Assembly (NCBI GenBank): GCA_019321725.1
Contig: CM033105.1
Location: forward strand, 17,019,861-17,083,860
Source of the DNA: Paulownia fortunei
Lineage: Eukaryota; Streptophyta; Magnoliopsida; Lamiales; Paulowniaceae
Reading direction: 5' to 3'
DNA length: 64,000 nucleotides
Part shown: positions 23,808-36,160 of the stretch, in pieces
Position numbering within the stretch: position 1 is the stretch's first letter
Layout: the number at the start of each line of letters is the position of its first letter
Position numbers and translations under genes: made by a program
Notes under the pieces: generated by a model
The model's database searches: none
Told to the model about the DNA's origin: nothing
What the model saw: the letters and a program-made list of their open reading frames with translations, nothing else

Positions 23808-24223
23808 TCTATCTTTTCTTCATTCTTATTCAATCAAGGCTCTTGTTTCACCAATGAAAGTGCTTAGTAAATCTGCTAATAAAAGAAGTGCTTGTGGATA
23901 CCATAGAATACATTCCTTGAGAAGTTCCATTAGAAGTCAAAGCAGTAAATTAGTTAGAAAGAGAAGAAATTTATGTAACTAATTATGTAAAAGAATCTTT
24001 CTCAAGAACACCAACTTCTTTTTAAAGGAAGACCTCTCGGAAGGCTATTGATAGCTATTAGTAGCCATCTCCTCAAGACTTTTAACCTTCTGCATACAAA
24101 TATATAAAGCCCAATGTAAGGCAAGACATCATCAAAACATGGGACTAAACTAAAATCAAGACTAAGTCATAACAATATCAATGCAATTATGATAAAAAAT
24201 CCTCGACAACGACGCTAAAAACT
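23808..24223 (-). other. Leader and primer-binding site of the old gypsy element
   Basis: At 24201-24218 the plus strand reads CCTCGACAACGACGCTAA, which is CCCCGGCAACGGCGCCAA (3' end of tRNA-Asp) with several transitions. On the minus strand this lies directly after the 5' LTR, as a primer-binding site should. The rest is untranslated leader with no frame. Confidence 0.6.
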
Positions 24224-26036
24224 TGATCATGAAATATTTTACAAATCGTAAGTGCACGGTGTCAAGTTTTAATACAACAGTGAGTTGAGTATTGTATCCA
24301 CAAAGATTGCAATAAAAAATTGCATCAAGTACCATAGTTCAAAATCAAGTGATAGTTGGTAAACAAAGTAGAATAAGATAAAAAATATAAAGACAAAAGT
24401 GGAATTCTTAGAAGCAATATAACAAACACCTTATGAGTAAGAAATTCTAGATGAATGACTCACCTAATTTTCACATATGTTCTTTCTTCCAAAATATATC
24501 AATTCAAGTTAACAACATATGTAAATTAAGATTCCTAATCTCATCAATTCCATCTCTCAAGTATCGAATTGATTATGAGTTCCAATAAAAAAATTGATAT
24601 CTTTATAAAAATTCAAGAATAAAATTGTACAAAAGTTTAATGAATTCTTCTTCAAAACTTCAAAGATTTCATAAGTTTCTCAACTATATCATTCCTAGGT
24701 TGTGTTATCCCTATGATCGTGTATAATCTTTCCTCTCTCGAGCGTTGAATCTCATACATCAAACAGTCTTAATTATTGGCCAAATAATCAAGATGAAATA
24801 CTAAACAAGATAACACAAACAAGATGAATAACTTAAACTAATATTGTTTGGAATTCAAAACATATGATCTAATAAGGTTACATCATCTTCTAGAAAGAAA
24901 AGTTTAGTTGATAATGGATGAATACAACTTCAAGAAATACATAAGAAAAAACATGGAAATTGTTCACCAATTTGTGAAGTGGGAGGAATGGTTGAAGCTC
25001 TCCTTGTCTCCAAAAATGACCCTTATCTCCAAGCCTCCCCATGTTTTGGTTCTAGAAAAATGAATGACTTTTATCTCCGAGAACTAATCCCTCAATTCCC
25101 CCTTGATTGATGCCAATCTTTCCCTTTTAACTCATCTCAATGATTCATTCTTCAAAAAAAAATCTTGAAAGTCCTCATCTTTTTATGGCTTTTCCCTCCT
25201 TTTCTCTCTATCAATTTAGTGCATCCCACTAGAGCTTCATATGGGTAATAATGTATAGGTGTATCTAATGTGTATATCTTATAAAAATGTCAAATTTCAT
25301 GATCCCTTGCCACTTGTCGCAAGAAAATTATATCAACATCTTTTTGGTTATCAGGGCAGCATCTAAGCATGGAATAATGGTGCCTAGGTGCTGTGTATTC
25401 TGTTTTGGCTACTTTGGATGGCGCCTAGGTGCCTTGTATCCTGTTTTGACGCCTAGGCACCCTTGCTGCAGTTTTTTCATCCTTCACTTCAGTACTTTGA
25501 CACTATTCAACTTCTTGTAACTGGGTTTTAATCTCTTTTTTGGATGAATTAGCTTCTAATGTCTTCTAATACATTATAGTTCTATGTCTTGTCTTTCCAT
25601 AGACACTTAAATTAACTAAATATAACATCTTTGGAGAGAGTTATGCCTAAAATACGAAATATGTTATACTAAAATTTTTCAGCCTTGTGCTGACTCTTGA
25701 ACTCAATTATTTTTCCTGAGATCGATAGAATTGGATTTTATGGTAAATATAGACGTTATAGATATATTTCTTAGATTTCTATTGGTTCAAGAATCAAGTA
25801 AAAATGATATTTGAACAAAGAATTATGATTGAAATATGAAAACTGCCATCAGTAATACCATAATTCAAATCATTCAATATTTCAACCAAGTCTTTTATTT
25901 CTTTCCATTTTCTTCTCATTTTATCATAACCTACATGATTTCAAACTAAATGCATAAAAAGTAACAAAAAAACTTAAAAACAAATCTAATGTTAATCAAA
26001 AGGTATATGAATTATTTGTATAAAACCAACTTCTCA
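24224..26036 (-). repeat. 5' LTR of the old gypsy element (family B)
   Basis: Partner of 8751-10621. The right terminus is CCAACTTCTCA, the expected TGATAAGTTGG start with one substitution. It contains the shorter CCTAGG minisatellite at 25360-25465. It matches its partner over about 1.8 kb with many substitutions and small indels. Confidence 0.8.
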
Positions 26037-29000
26037 CTCACTCAGATCCAAGATTCAAACAAAAAAGAATGGCTAATTGGAGAAAAGTAATTAAACGTAC
26101 TTTAGGTTGCATTTTGTTGAATAACCACCTCATCCAAAAGTTTAAACTATTAGAGAGGTAAGACATTTAACATTTTAATAATTCTAACAAATTTGGATAA
26201 AAAAATTTGAATTTGAGGGAAGGATTTCAAATAACTTATATTAATAGATTTCAAATTTACTACAATGATTCAAAAAATAAATACAAATAAAAGTTTAAGA
26301 ATTTAAAATTAATTGTATCATGCGAGTATCTAAACAGGTTCAACGAATTTATTATTATAAATTTAAAAATTTTATTTTCAAATCCATCAATTGAAATGGA
26401 GTCTTAAAGTTTGAGTTAAATCTCCAAACATGAAAAGATTAGTTTGTGCTCCCCAAACGAAAATAAAACTTATTCTCCACTCACAATCCTTATAAAAAGT
26501 CACAAATACCCTCAATAAAATTAGAAAAATCCAATGTACCCTTACCTTCCATCCCCCATCCCTTTTTCTTTCTTTCTTTATTTTTTTTTTGCTTTTTTGG
26601 TTGGTGTCAAAAATCTCTTCGAAGCCCGTCTGTCTTGTCTTCTCCGCACCCTCTACCATCCACCTCCGCCACCACCAAGCCTTTTTTTCTCTCCATTATT
26701 CCCTTTTTTTTTTTCTTTCTCTTTTCCATTAAACTTAACTCAATTGTCCATAATTTCACCGTAGATTTTGCCACTACACCTAAGCCACCTACATTGAGGG
26801 TACAACCATTACCTCTGACATTGATTTCATGAGCACAACCACCTATGTCGCCAATTTCTTTACCCCCATTTTTAGATTTTTAGGTTTTTCAAAATTAATC
26901 TTCTTCATCACTTGCAACTTTGAATCTTCAATACTACATTTTTGTACATCTAACGCAAATATCCAAAAAATATCTACCCAAATAGTACAATATAAAAATT
27001 CATCCAGTAGAATAAAAGAAATTATCCATTATAGCCTTGCATACATACTTTTACAGTGTGCGCAAATAATACAAATAAACTAATAAAAAATAATACAATA
27101 CAAATAGTGCAAATAATGATATAATACATCATGTTTAAATTTACGTATCCCTCGAGTACAAATAATTTTCAGTAGTTATAATGAGTTTGTGTACGCAAAA
27201 TCTATTCGATCATTGAAGATTTGACGTCTCTCATGTTCTTTCTATTGATCAAAGAAAAATAAGAAAAAATATAAAATAAGTTAATAATGACAACAGTTAA
27301 CAAAGGAATAAGCATAGAAAAAAAAATCATCAAATACATCATTAAGATCGAACAAAAATGAACAATATTAAGGTAACTAGTCGATGACTTTCTTGTAAGT
27401 ACACCTAGTAACCTAAATATCAAATTTCGATAAGATCCTTTATGTGCTTCTACAACCAGACTGAGGTCTCACCTTAGGTGCATTAATGACAACCTTAGGT
27501 GTTCTAATTTTGCATAACAAAGTGTGAATTTATGCATCAATGTTGTACTATTAATTTTTGTATCCAGTATAGTTAATGCATTAATGTAATACTAACAGTA
27601 TATCAGTGAAGTACTAATCCTAAATATCTACTCATTGGTGCACACAAATCATAAATCACCCTCTCTATAGTACTAAGGACTACTCATGCATTAGTGCGCT
27701 AATAATATTGACAATGCAATATTTCCGTACTACTCTATAGCAGCTAAGATGTTGTTTGGAATATAAAGATATAAAGTATTACCTATAAATATGGTTGCTT
27801 TTGGCCTTCACATCTAATTGGCTTGCTTTTAGAAACTGCCATCATGTCAACCATGGTCGATTTCAGGTATATATGCATCCACCGCATATTGGCAATGTCC
27901 TCATTATCGTGCAAAGTCACGTATAACTTATAGGGAGCGAATATCGCAATATTATAACTTAAAAATTTATTTCAGTCCACTTTCTTGAAAGATGAGTTTT
28001 GATGTCGACTAAAGTCATACTATTATAGAGTAATATCACATGAACTCACCATTATACACACAAGCTTCTAATAACTCAACTTTGCCTCCTTACCCACTTG
28101 TAGACATATCTTCACAGATAGAGGGAGTACAAAAGCTTGTGCTGGTGGTGGTGGCAGCGAAAATTATGATGGTGGAGGTGGCAAAAATAGGTGAATGTGT
28201 TGATATGGTGGTGGGCTGTGGTGAAATAGGGTTGAGGTGGCAGTGGCGATCGTGGTGGTGGTTGTTGTTGGTAGCTAGCAATAAGATCAAGGCTCTTGGA
28301 CTAATGGCTTTTGGTAAGAGTGTGTGTAGGGTTGGGAGAATTAGATTTTGTCTAAAAGAAAGAGAAAAAAAGTTAAATGGAGAGGGTATTTTGGTACTCT
28401 AAATGGAAAAATAGTTGATCACAAAAAAGGAATTTAATATAGAGGAGTTGAACTACAAAAATAATAAGTAGAAAGTGAACTCTAAAATAAACATAGGTTT
28501 AAAAATTTAAAAACAACTTACTCAAACAAAGAAAGCCAATTTACTTCTTTTAATTTATAGACAAATTATCTTTTAGTACAATTATTTTCAGTAGTCATAT
28601 ATGCCTTTTCCGTTCCATTTAGACATTGATGGAAAATTAAGATTGCAAGTAGCTAATATAAAATAGATTAATGCATAAGCCTTGCAATCTTTCCACAAGT
28701 GAAGCATATCAATTTGAAACTTCTTGATATTTAACTTCAAAACAAGTGCTTAAACTTGTCAATATTTTTTTACTAAGTCATAGGAGCAAGAGGGTGTTTA
28801 GTTGAGTTTATAAGCTCTTTAAACATATAATAAAATGTCATAAAGTGTTCGATAAAAAAATTAGAAAAGAATTTGATAACCTTTTAAAATAAAATTTAGG
28901 CTCTTTTAACTTCCCTACAAAAATAAGGACAAGCTTCTTATCTTTAAGATCTTAACAAATCTCTTTAGTTTTGATCATATTAACTATAAATTATCACTAC

Positions 29001-29262
29001 TAATATTTTATAATCTTTATTATATTATTTTATCCAAACACTTCAAGAGCTTAATTTTGAAGTAAGATTTAACGCCCTATAAGTTCCAACTTATATGATG
29101 TAGGGACTTATAAGATCTTTTAAATTAGTTTAATAAGTACATCATTATGTAATTACATAGTTATGGGATAACAAATGATATTTTATCAATTTATTTTTTT
29201 CAAATAACTATTTTATGGGATTTCTTTTACATCTTATTCACTAGATGTATATTCACATGATT
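26037..29262. other. AT-rich DNA with a possible non-autonomous DNA transposon
   Basis: No gene recognised. The segment about 26440-28500 may be a non-autonomous DNA element. Near 26510 there is a CACAAATACCCTC phrase, and near 28385 its approximate inverse GAGGGTATTTTGGT. Just inside each lie inverted C/G-rich stretches (CACCTCCGCCACCACC near 26660; GGTGGTGGTGG near 28142). A 120-codon plus frame at 28040-28402 is low-complexity Val/Gly/Trp from GGTGG repeats and unlikely to be a protein. 28790-29060 has hAT-MITE-like wording (GGGTGTTTAGTT and CCAAACACTTC). Confidence 0.3.
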
Positions 29263-29599
29263 CACTACATGAAACACAAAATCAGTGAAAAGTTTGAATA
29301 ATAATGTCAAAGTTATTACTATATATGTATTATATCATAGCAATTTTTATTTTGTCGAAATAATATTTTTTATAAACTTAATGGTGACAATAAATATGTC
29401 TAAATTGTCACTATTTACAGTTATTAGCACATGCTAGTATTGACAATTATTAGCACATGTTAGTAACACAGAATTATCACTATATAAATAGTGAAAATTT
29501 ATACACAAATGTTATGTCATTAATTTTCAGTATTAACAACTTAGTATTATACTTGTAAAAATTATTATTATAACCAAATAAAAATCTTGATCACTTAAT
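29263..29599. mobile_element. Left part of a small CACTA-like element
   Basis: Begins with CACTACATGAAACAC, close to plant CACTA termini, and holds short internal repeats (TTAGCACATG twice, 29437-29463). The other end, with TTCTTGTAGTA (inverse of TACTACAAGAA), lies at 39726-39736. The Tat element at 29600-39670 is inserted between them. No 3-base target duplication can be shown. Confidence 0.4.
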
Positions 29600-30306
29600 G
29601 ATGTGATTCGGAAAAGACCATATACTTAATGGGTCTTTTGGGCTATAATCTGAGCTGAGTATTAAAAGATTATCAGGCCGTATTGATTTTACTGATTACT
29701 GTGATGATGGACTGATTAGGTCGCTCGGAGGAAATGATCTAGCCGAGCTGAGAATGGTTCAGACCTACCCTATCGATTTAGGTATATCCGAGCTGGAGTA
29801 GTTCAGATCTACAATACTACATACATGAGTTGGTATATCCGACCTAGTATGTTCGAGTTGTATAATGTCGAGTGATGAGCTTGGATTAAAGATGAATGCA
29901 AACAAATGAGCATTATCAGGGTTCTAAAAAGGAAGGAAATTAGTCTATATTAGTAAGAAAGATTTTAGGGGATTAGCCATATATTTTCCTAAAGATTAAC
30001 CTTATTCCCATAAGGTAATATAATTCTTTCCTAATTCCACTATTGTATATACACCACTATAAAAGAAGATGCAAGGCATGATTTTTATTTTTTTACATAG
30101 ACACACATGTATTAGGAAAACAGAGATTTAATCTTGATTGATTAACTGAGACTCTTGATTATTCTTACTTACTTGAGCATCGGAGTGTTTATGTTGGGCA
30201 CTCCCCATCACTTTGCAGGTTAATTCAACACAAGGCTTACTCATATTAAGATACAATCATTCAATTAAGATTTTATTGATTGTTGCTAGATTTTTTGGCT
30301 TCATCA
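29600..30306 (+). repeat. 5' LTR of a Tat-type gypsy element
   Basis: A 707-base LTR beginning TGATGTGATTCGGAAAAGACC and ending TTCATCA. Two bases later comes the primer site TGGCATCATCTGTGGGA (30309-30325), the decayed form of the TGGCGCCGTCTGTGGGA seen in Tat elements. The preceding 5 bases, CTTAA (29595-29599), recur after the 3' LTR at 39671-39675. Confidence 0.88.
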
Positions 30307-30444
30307 AGTGGCATCATCTGTGGGAATTCAATTGAGTGGAGGCGTAAGTTTTTATTATTTCAAAATTTTAAGTAATTCTCAGGGAATATGTGTTGTTTTC
30401 TATTAAAAATTTACTGAATTCCTGAGAGGTTTTGGATTTTATCA

Positions 30445-31560
30445 ATGGCAAATAAGGAGATACATAGAAACTTGAATGAAGAGATGGAGGAACGCCCAGG
30501 AAAAGAAAGAGATCCGGATACACAAAGCATGGATAGGAATGAACAACCACCTGTTACTCCAGCCACTGTTTCCTAGCTTCTGCCAATCCAAAAAGGAGTT
30601 GGAGAAAGAGATTTAGGTTCTAATGCACCTATTGCACACTTTTTGGAGCAGCTACAAGGTATGATTACTGTAGTGGTTAACACTGCACTGAAACAGAAAG
30701 AGGTTGCACAACCTCTTCCTCAGCCACATGAATGAAGTATAGCAACTGGAAGAAGGAGTAAACCTCTACCTGCAGAGGATATCCATGAAGAAAGCTACCT
30801 ACAGAGTAGATGTTGATCCGGACATATTGCAAAAAGAAAATAATCTCCATCGGGAATTGAGAAAGATTAAACAAAAGATAGCTGGAAAGGTAATGGTGCA
30901 AAGAAAATGAATTCTTTTCTCTAGAGAGGTTATGGAGGATGAATTACCCTCTAGTTTCAGGCTGCTAAATTTTGTAAATAATGGGACTGCAGATCCGTGG
31001 GATCACGTTTGTAGCTTTGAGAATGCAGCTTTGTTTCATTGATATACAGACGGAGAGAAATGTAGAGTTTTCCTTACTACATTAACCAAATTAGCCTAAT
31101 AATAGTTTAGTCAACTACCCTTGAACTCTATCAGTAATTTCGATGAGTTCAGCTCGACATTCTTACATCAATTTTCCAGTTCCAAGAAGCATCAAAAAAC
31201 TACCCTAACCTTATTCAGTCTTAAGCAGAAGGAGAATGAATGGTTCAGAAGTTATATCAAAAGATTCACTACCGCTGCGCTGGAGGTTCCATCTATCTCG
31301 CAGGATATCTTGTCAAATAGTTTGGCCCAAGGATTGAAGGATGGTAAGTTTTTTAGGTCCTTGGCTAAAAATTTGCTAAAACTTTCGATGAATTGCTAGC
31401 CAAGGAGAAAAAGTATATTAGTGTGGAGGAAGCCCAAAAAACAAAGAGGGATGAAAGAGGAGAGAAGAAAAAAGAGAAAAGAAAAGAGAAAGAAAGAAAG
31501 ACCGATTTTAATCCTGATAATTGACCCAGGATAGAGAGAAGAGGAAGACCTCAACTGAGG
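30445..31560 (+). pseudogene. Tat gag
   Basis: Starts at ATG 30445 (MANKEIHRNLNEEMEERPG) and meets a stop after about 43 codons. The capsid (retrotransposon gag) domain is readable at 31121-31399 with FDEFSSTFLHQFSSSKKHQ, LTLFSLKQKENEWFRSYIKRF and LAQGLKDGKF. A lysine/glutamate-rich stretch follows (31430-31500). The frame is cut by several stops and a frameshift near 31398. Confidence 0.8.
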
Positions 31561-32099
31561 TATGAGAAATACACGCCTTTAGTCATTCCTTATGAGCAAA
31601 TGATGGTCGTATTAGAAAGACATCCTGCTCTGTGATGGCCCAAAACATATTCAAATGCTCCCAAAAGAGTTAAGTCAGATTAGTTCTATCAGTTTCATAA
31701 TGACTACGGCCATACCATGGAGGGTTGTTATCATTTGAAGGATGATTCTAGTAGAACATTTGAAAGAATTCATATACAAGGATAGAGAGCAGCCGAGAGG
31801 CCAGAAAAGGAAGGGGTAAAACTGGCATAACGCCCCGAGAGATGAACAGAGATTAGAAGAAGGAATTAAACAAATAGAGAATTCACCACCGTTCCTCCTA
31901 AGAGAAGAACAATCCATATGATCATGGAAGGACCTATGGATAGTTATCGAGCTAGGAAAGCTCATGCCAGAGCAGCTAGGTTCTAGCAGGAAGAAAGGCA
32001 TGAAGTTAACCAGGTGGTTAAGGAAGTATCAATCCAGTTCGGACTGATGACAAGAGAGGTTTACAAGTCCCATATAATAATGCCTTGGTTATAACAACT
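31561..32099 (+). pseudogene. Tat gag-protease linker with His-box
   Basis: Broken frames keep YEKYTPLVIPYEQMM and, at about 31680-31735, FHNDYGHTMEGCYHLKD, the conserved CxFHxxxGHxTxxCxxLK-type box of Tat gag proteins. The first Cys is lost. A second purine-rich stretch (31780-31960) is degenerate linker. Confidence 0.6.
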
Positions 32100-32460
32100 T
32101 CCACTGCCAATTATGATGTAGCATGAGTTTTTGTGGATACGGGGAGCTCTGCAGATATTTTGTTTTATGATTGCTACAAACAGATGGAATTGGGAACTGA
32201 GTTGCTACCTGTAGAGACATCACTTTTTGGCTTTGTAGATGGAGCAATCCAACCATGAGGACTGATGATCTTGGTAGTGACATTGGCCTCTCCACCCTTA
32301 CAAAAGGTCAGGATGGTACATTTTTTGATAGCTGATGCACCATCACTATATAATGTTATATTGGGTAGACCTATGCTTAATATGTTTCAAGCAATAGTAT
32401 CTACCTATCATATGAAGATGAAGTTCCCAACAGGAGAAGTTGTAGGAGAGATAGAATGAG
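32100..32460 (+). pseudogene. Tat aspartic protease
   Basis: Catalytic loop VDTGSSADILFYD at about 32136-32174. Further on come PVETSLFGFVDGAI, a stop, then a stretch ending in APSLYNVILGRPMLNMFQAIVSTYHMKMKFPTGEVVGEI, the end of the protease. Two in-frame stops interrupt it. The DTGSS motif itself is intact. Confidence 0.8.
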
Positions 32461-32602
32461 ATCAATATTCTGCTAGAAAATATTATGTGGAGGCCATAAA
32501 AGGAGCGGATAAAGCAGAAACAATGAATATAGATGCTCATAAAGGGGGGATCGAGAAAAACAGAAGACAAAAATAGAATAATATAACGAGCTCAAACCCT
32601 AT

Positions 32603-33517
32603 GTGCAACCTGATGAAGAATTGATGACAGTTAAACTAGTTCCTGGTGAACCTCAGAAGATAACCAGAATTAGTACTCAACTGGATCAGCAATTGGCAGA
32701 ACTACTGGTAGATTTCTTGAGAAATAATATAGATGTGTTTGCATGGTCTACACAGGATTTGATGGGGATAAATCATGAAATAACCATACACCATTTAAAT
32801 GTGGACCTAACAGCTCGACCAGTTAAGCAAAAATGAAGATATTTTGGTCCAGAAAAAGATAAAATTATAGAAGAAGATGTACAAAAGTTGTCGGAAGCTG
32901 GTCATATTCATGAAATACAGTTTCCAGAATGGCTGTCTAATGCTGTTGTGATCCCCAAAGGGATAGGAAAATGGAGGATGTACATTGATTTTCGGGACTT
33001 GAATAAAGCATGCCCAAAAGACCACTATCCCTTGCCTAGAATTGATCAGCTCTACCTCAGGATGCGAGTTATTGATATGATGGATGCTACTCAGGGTTAT
33101 CATCAGATCATGCTTAATTCAGCATATCAGAAGAATGTTAGTTTAGTAACCTCGAAAGATACTTACTGTTATGTAGTTATGCCTTTTAGATTGAAAACTG
33201 TCGGAGCCAGTTATCAGAGGTTAGTGGATAAGATGTTTAAGCAATAACTGGGGAAGAACATGGAGGTATATATAGATGATATGTTAGCAAATAGCAAAAA
33301 AGCAAAATCTCATATCTCCGATTTGAAAGAGACCTTTGACGTATTAAGAAAGTATGGCATAAAACTAAATCTGTCTAAGTATTCCTTCAGAGTCAAAGTA
33401 GAAAAGTTCTTAGGATACGTGGTGACTGAAATGGGAATTGAGATCAATCCCGCAAAGGTTCGAGCTATCTCAGATATGAATTCTCCTTCAAATATCAGAG
33501 ATGTGCAGTGTTCCTAG
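32603..33517 (+). pseudogene. Tat reverse transcriptase
   Basis: Linker IDVFAWSTQDLMGI, a TGA at 32834-32836, then the RT core: PEWLSNAVVIPKG, WRMYIDFRDLNKACPKDHYPLPRIDQL, MDATQGYHQI, YVVMPFRLKTVGASYQRLVDKMF, a second stop (33245-33247), the catalytic YIDDML and FLGYVVTEMGIEINPAKV. The LN-P family-C box glycine (PFGLKNAGATYQ in relatives) is altered. Two stops and no intact frame. Confidence 0.88.
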
Positions 33518-34470
33518 GAAAAATTACAACATTGAGCAGGTTCATATCTAGGTCAGTGGAGATGAGTTTCCCCTTCTTCAAAATCTTGAGAAAAGAATGC
33601 AAATTTTAATGGATAGAAGAACATCAAAAGGCATTTGACGAGCTAAAAGAGTTTCTATCTAAGCTTCATTACTCACCAAGCCAATTCTGGGAGAAGTGTT
33701 ATATGCATACCTATCGGTAGGTGAGCGTGCTATCAATTTTGTCCTATTATGAAACGAAGAAAGTCAACAAAAACTAATTTATTATGTGATTAAATTAGTT
33801 CATGGAGTTGAACAAAGGTATTTTGAGATAAAGAAAGGAGGATTGACTCTAGTTACTACAACGAAGAGGCTAAGACCTTATTTTTTATTGTACAATGTGG
33901 TAATCTGAACAAACCTACCACTAAAGCATATTCTAGGAAAGCCTGATACTTCAGGAAGAATGATCAAATGGGTTACAAAGATGGGATAATATGATGTTGA
34001 CTATCAGCCTAGAGTGTCGATCAAGGTGCTGGCCTTAGCAGATTTCATTCAAGAGTTGACTGGACAGGAGGGACAAGGTCCAAGATGGCTATTACATATA
34101 GATGGATCAACCACTATGGGGGTTGTGTAGCTGGAATTATCCTAACTACCCCAAAATAAGACGAGCTATAATTTGCAGTCAAATTTGACTTCAAAACATC
34201 TAGTAATAAAGTTGAGTATGAGGCCTTGCTGAAAGGATTGAAGATGGCTTTGGAGCTAGGAGTAAGGCATCTAGTGGTCTACTCAAACTCTAGACTTGTG
34301 ACTCGGTAGATAAAAGGTCAGTATGAAATAAAGAAAGAAAGGATAGGGAAGTATGTTGAGCAAATTTCAGTTTTGAGGTCGCAATTTGATTGTGTCGAAA
34401 TACATTAGATTCTCCGATCAAAAAATAGCAAAGCAAATTATTTGTCTAATATAGCTAGCTCTATAGTTGA
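33518..34470 (+). pseudogene. Tat dual RNase H region
   Basis: The first, degenerate RNase H (33518-34060) keeps FISRSVEMSFPFFKILR, EEHQKAFDELKEF and, later, KPDTSGRMIKWVTKM. The second, archaeal-type RNase H (34080-34460) keeps WLLHIDGST, KFDFKTSSNKVEYEALLKGL, LELGVRHLVVYSNSRLV and SKNSKANYLSNIA. This second domain is characteristic of Tat elements. Multiple stops. Confidence 0.75.
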
Positions 34471-34620
34471 TTGTAAGACCCAAAGGATAACTATAATATC
34501 TGCACCGCATAGCAGCATACCTGAAAGATGGACTCCTTCCTCAAAGTAAAAAAGAAGGCCACTCAAATACATAGCTGAGCAGTGCAGTTTTGCATCATAG
34601 AAGAGATTTTATACAAAAGA

Positions 34621-35600
34621 ATGTTCAACACGCCTTATTTGAGGTGCTTATCAATGGAGGAAGAAATGTATGTTCTCAAGAAAATCCACGAAGGATGTTG
34701 TGGAGATCATTCCGAAAGTAGAGCGTTGGTGAGGAAAGTCTAGAGGGCAGGATATTTTTGGCCTACCATTCATAGAGATATAGATGAAATGATTAAGAAG
34801 TGTGATAAATGTCAAAGGCATGACCCACTGATACACCAACCCGCAAAAAAGTTGGTTGTGATGAATTCTCCTTGCCCTTTTGCATTATGGGGAATAGATA
34901 TTGTGGGACATTTTCTATTAACCTCTGGGCAAAGAAAGTTTCTAATAGTAGCAGTTGACTATTTTAGCAAATGGGTAAAAGCTGAGCCCGTAGCTAAAAT
35001 AATAGAGGCAAAAGTAATGAAGTTTCTTTGGAAAAATATTTGTTGCGGTATGGAGTTCCAAGAAACTTGATATCAGATAATGGTACCTAATTCAATGGTG
35101 CAAAAGTACGAGCAAATTATTCACCTCGGTTGCCCATCCACAAGCAAATGGACAAGTTGAAGTTATTAACCAGATTATTTTACAAGGCATCAAGGCTAGA
35201 TTGAATAGATCAGAAGGAGGATAGGTTGAAGAGTTAAGTTTGGTCTTATGGGCTTATCGCACTAGTCCTCGAACTACAATTGGAGAATCCCCGTTTAGCT
35301 TTGTATATGGGGCTGAAGCAGTAATTCTAGCTGAGATTGGGATGGAAATGCACACGATCCAAAGTTTTAATGAAGAACAGATTAAAACATTGATGAAAGA
35401 AAATCTAGATCTGATAGATGAGCATAGGGACCAAGCATGCGCTAGAATAGAGGCATATAAAAGTACGGTGCAAGTAGGATATAACTTGAAAGTGAAACGA
35501 TGACAATTCCAAGTAGGGGACTTGGTATTACGCAAAGCAGATGCATTGAAAGTCACAGAAGTTTGAGGCCAATTGGGAATGACCATACAAGATTATAAAG
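34621..35600 (+). pseudogene. Tat integrase
   Basis: The zinc-binding region has HEGCCGDHSESR and, after a stop, CDKCQRH. The catalytic core has the first Asp in WGIDIVGHF, then SDNGT near 35076, AHPQANGQVEVINQ with the glutamate near 35160, LWAYRTSPRTTIGESPFSFVYGAEAVI (35246-35326) and, at the end, FQVGDLVLRKADALK. Stops at 34741, 35068 and elsewhere. Confidence 0.85.
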
Positions 35601-35624
35601 GTCCTAGCTGGAGGTACATATGAA

Positions 35625-36160
35625 AATGGTGAAAGCCTTTGATAAAAAGGGAGTGCTCGATCCACCGACCTCCCTATGATGATAGATGAAAGTCTTTGAT
35701 AAAAAAAGGTTGTGCTTGGTCCGCCGACCTCCCTATGATAACGGTCAAAAGCCTTTGATAAAAAGGGTATGCTCAATCCACCGACCTCTTTGAAAACCTT
35801 TGATAAAAAAAGTTATGCTCGGTTCGCCGACCTCCATATATTGACAGGTAAAAGTATTTGATTAAAAGTGTTATGCTTGGTCTGCCGACCTCCCTATGAT
35901 GACGAGCGAAAGCCTTTGATAAAGAGGGTTTTGCTTGGTTTGCCAACCTCCCTATGATGATGGGCGAAAGCCTTTGATAAAAAGGGTTGTGCTCAGTCTG
36001 TTGACCTCCTTGTGATGACAAATTATGGTTGGTCTATCGATCTCCTTATGATGACAAATGGTGCTTGGTCTGCCGACCTCTTTCCGATGATAGATGGTGC
36101 TCGGACCACTAATCTCTCTATAATAATAGGTTGTGCCCAATCGCCGACCTAATCCACAAT
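35625..36160. repeat. Tandem repeat array in the Tat 3' region
   Basis: About seven units of roughly 57 bases built on CCTTTGATAAAAAGGGT..TGCTCGGTCCGCCGACCTCCCTATGATGA, followed by three or four shortened units of about 40 bases that lack the CCTTTGATAAAAAG half. It lies between integrase and the antisense ORF. Open frames across it are by-products of the repetition. Confidence 0.85.

Larger units (their letters stand above)
8751..26036 (-). mobile_element. Old non-autonomous gypsy element, host of a nested Athila
   Basis: From right to left: 5' LTR 24224-26036, primer site 24201-24218, leader 23808-24200, then (after the nested element 12789-23807) an internal remnant 10622-12788, and 3' LTR 8751-10621. 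Without the nested insertion the internal part is only about 2.6 kb. It keeps a protease-like remnant but no RT or integrase, so it was a non-autonomous or deleted copy. Possible degenerate target duplication: TTCAT at 8746-8750 against CTCAC at 26037-26041, differing by two C-to-T changes. Confidence 0.7.

Noticed and set aside
24201..24218. A tRNA-Asp gene fragment
   Set aside because: Only the 18-base 3' end is present and it abuts an LTR, so it is a retrotransposon primer-binding site.
28040..28402. 120-codon frame rich in Val, Gly and Trp
   Set aside because: Low-complexity translation of GGTGG repeats; the opposite strand is equally open (His/Thr/Ser-rich). No domain.
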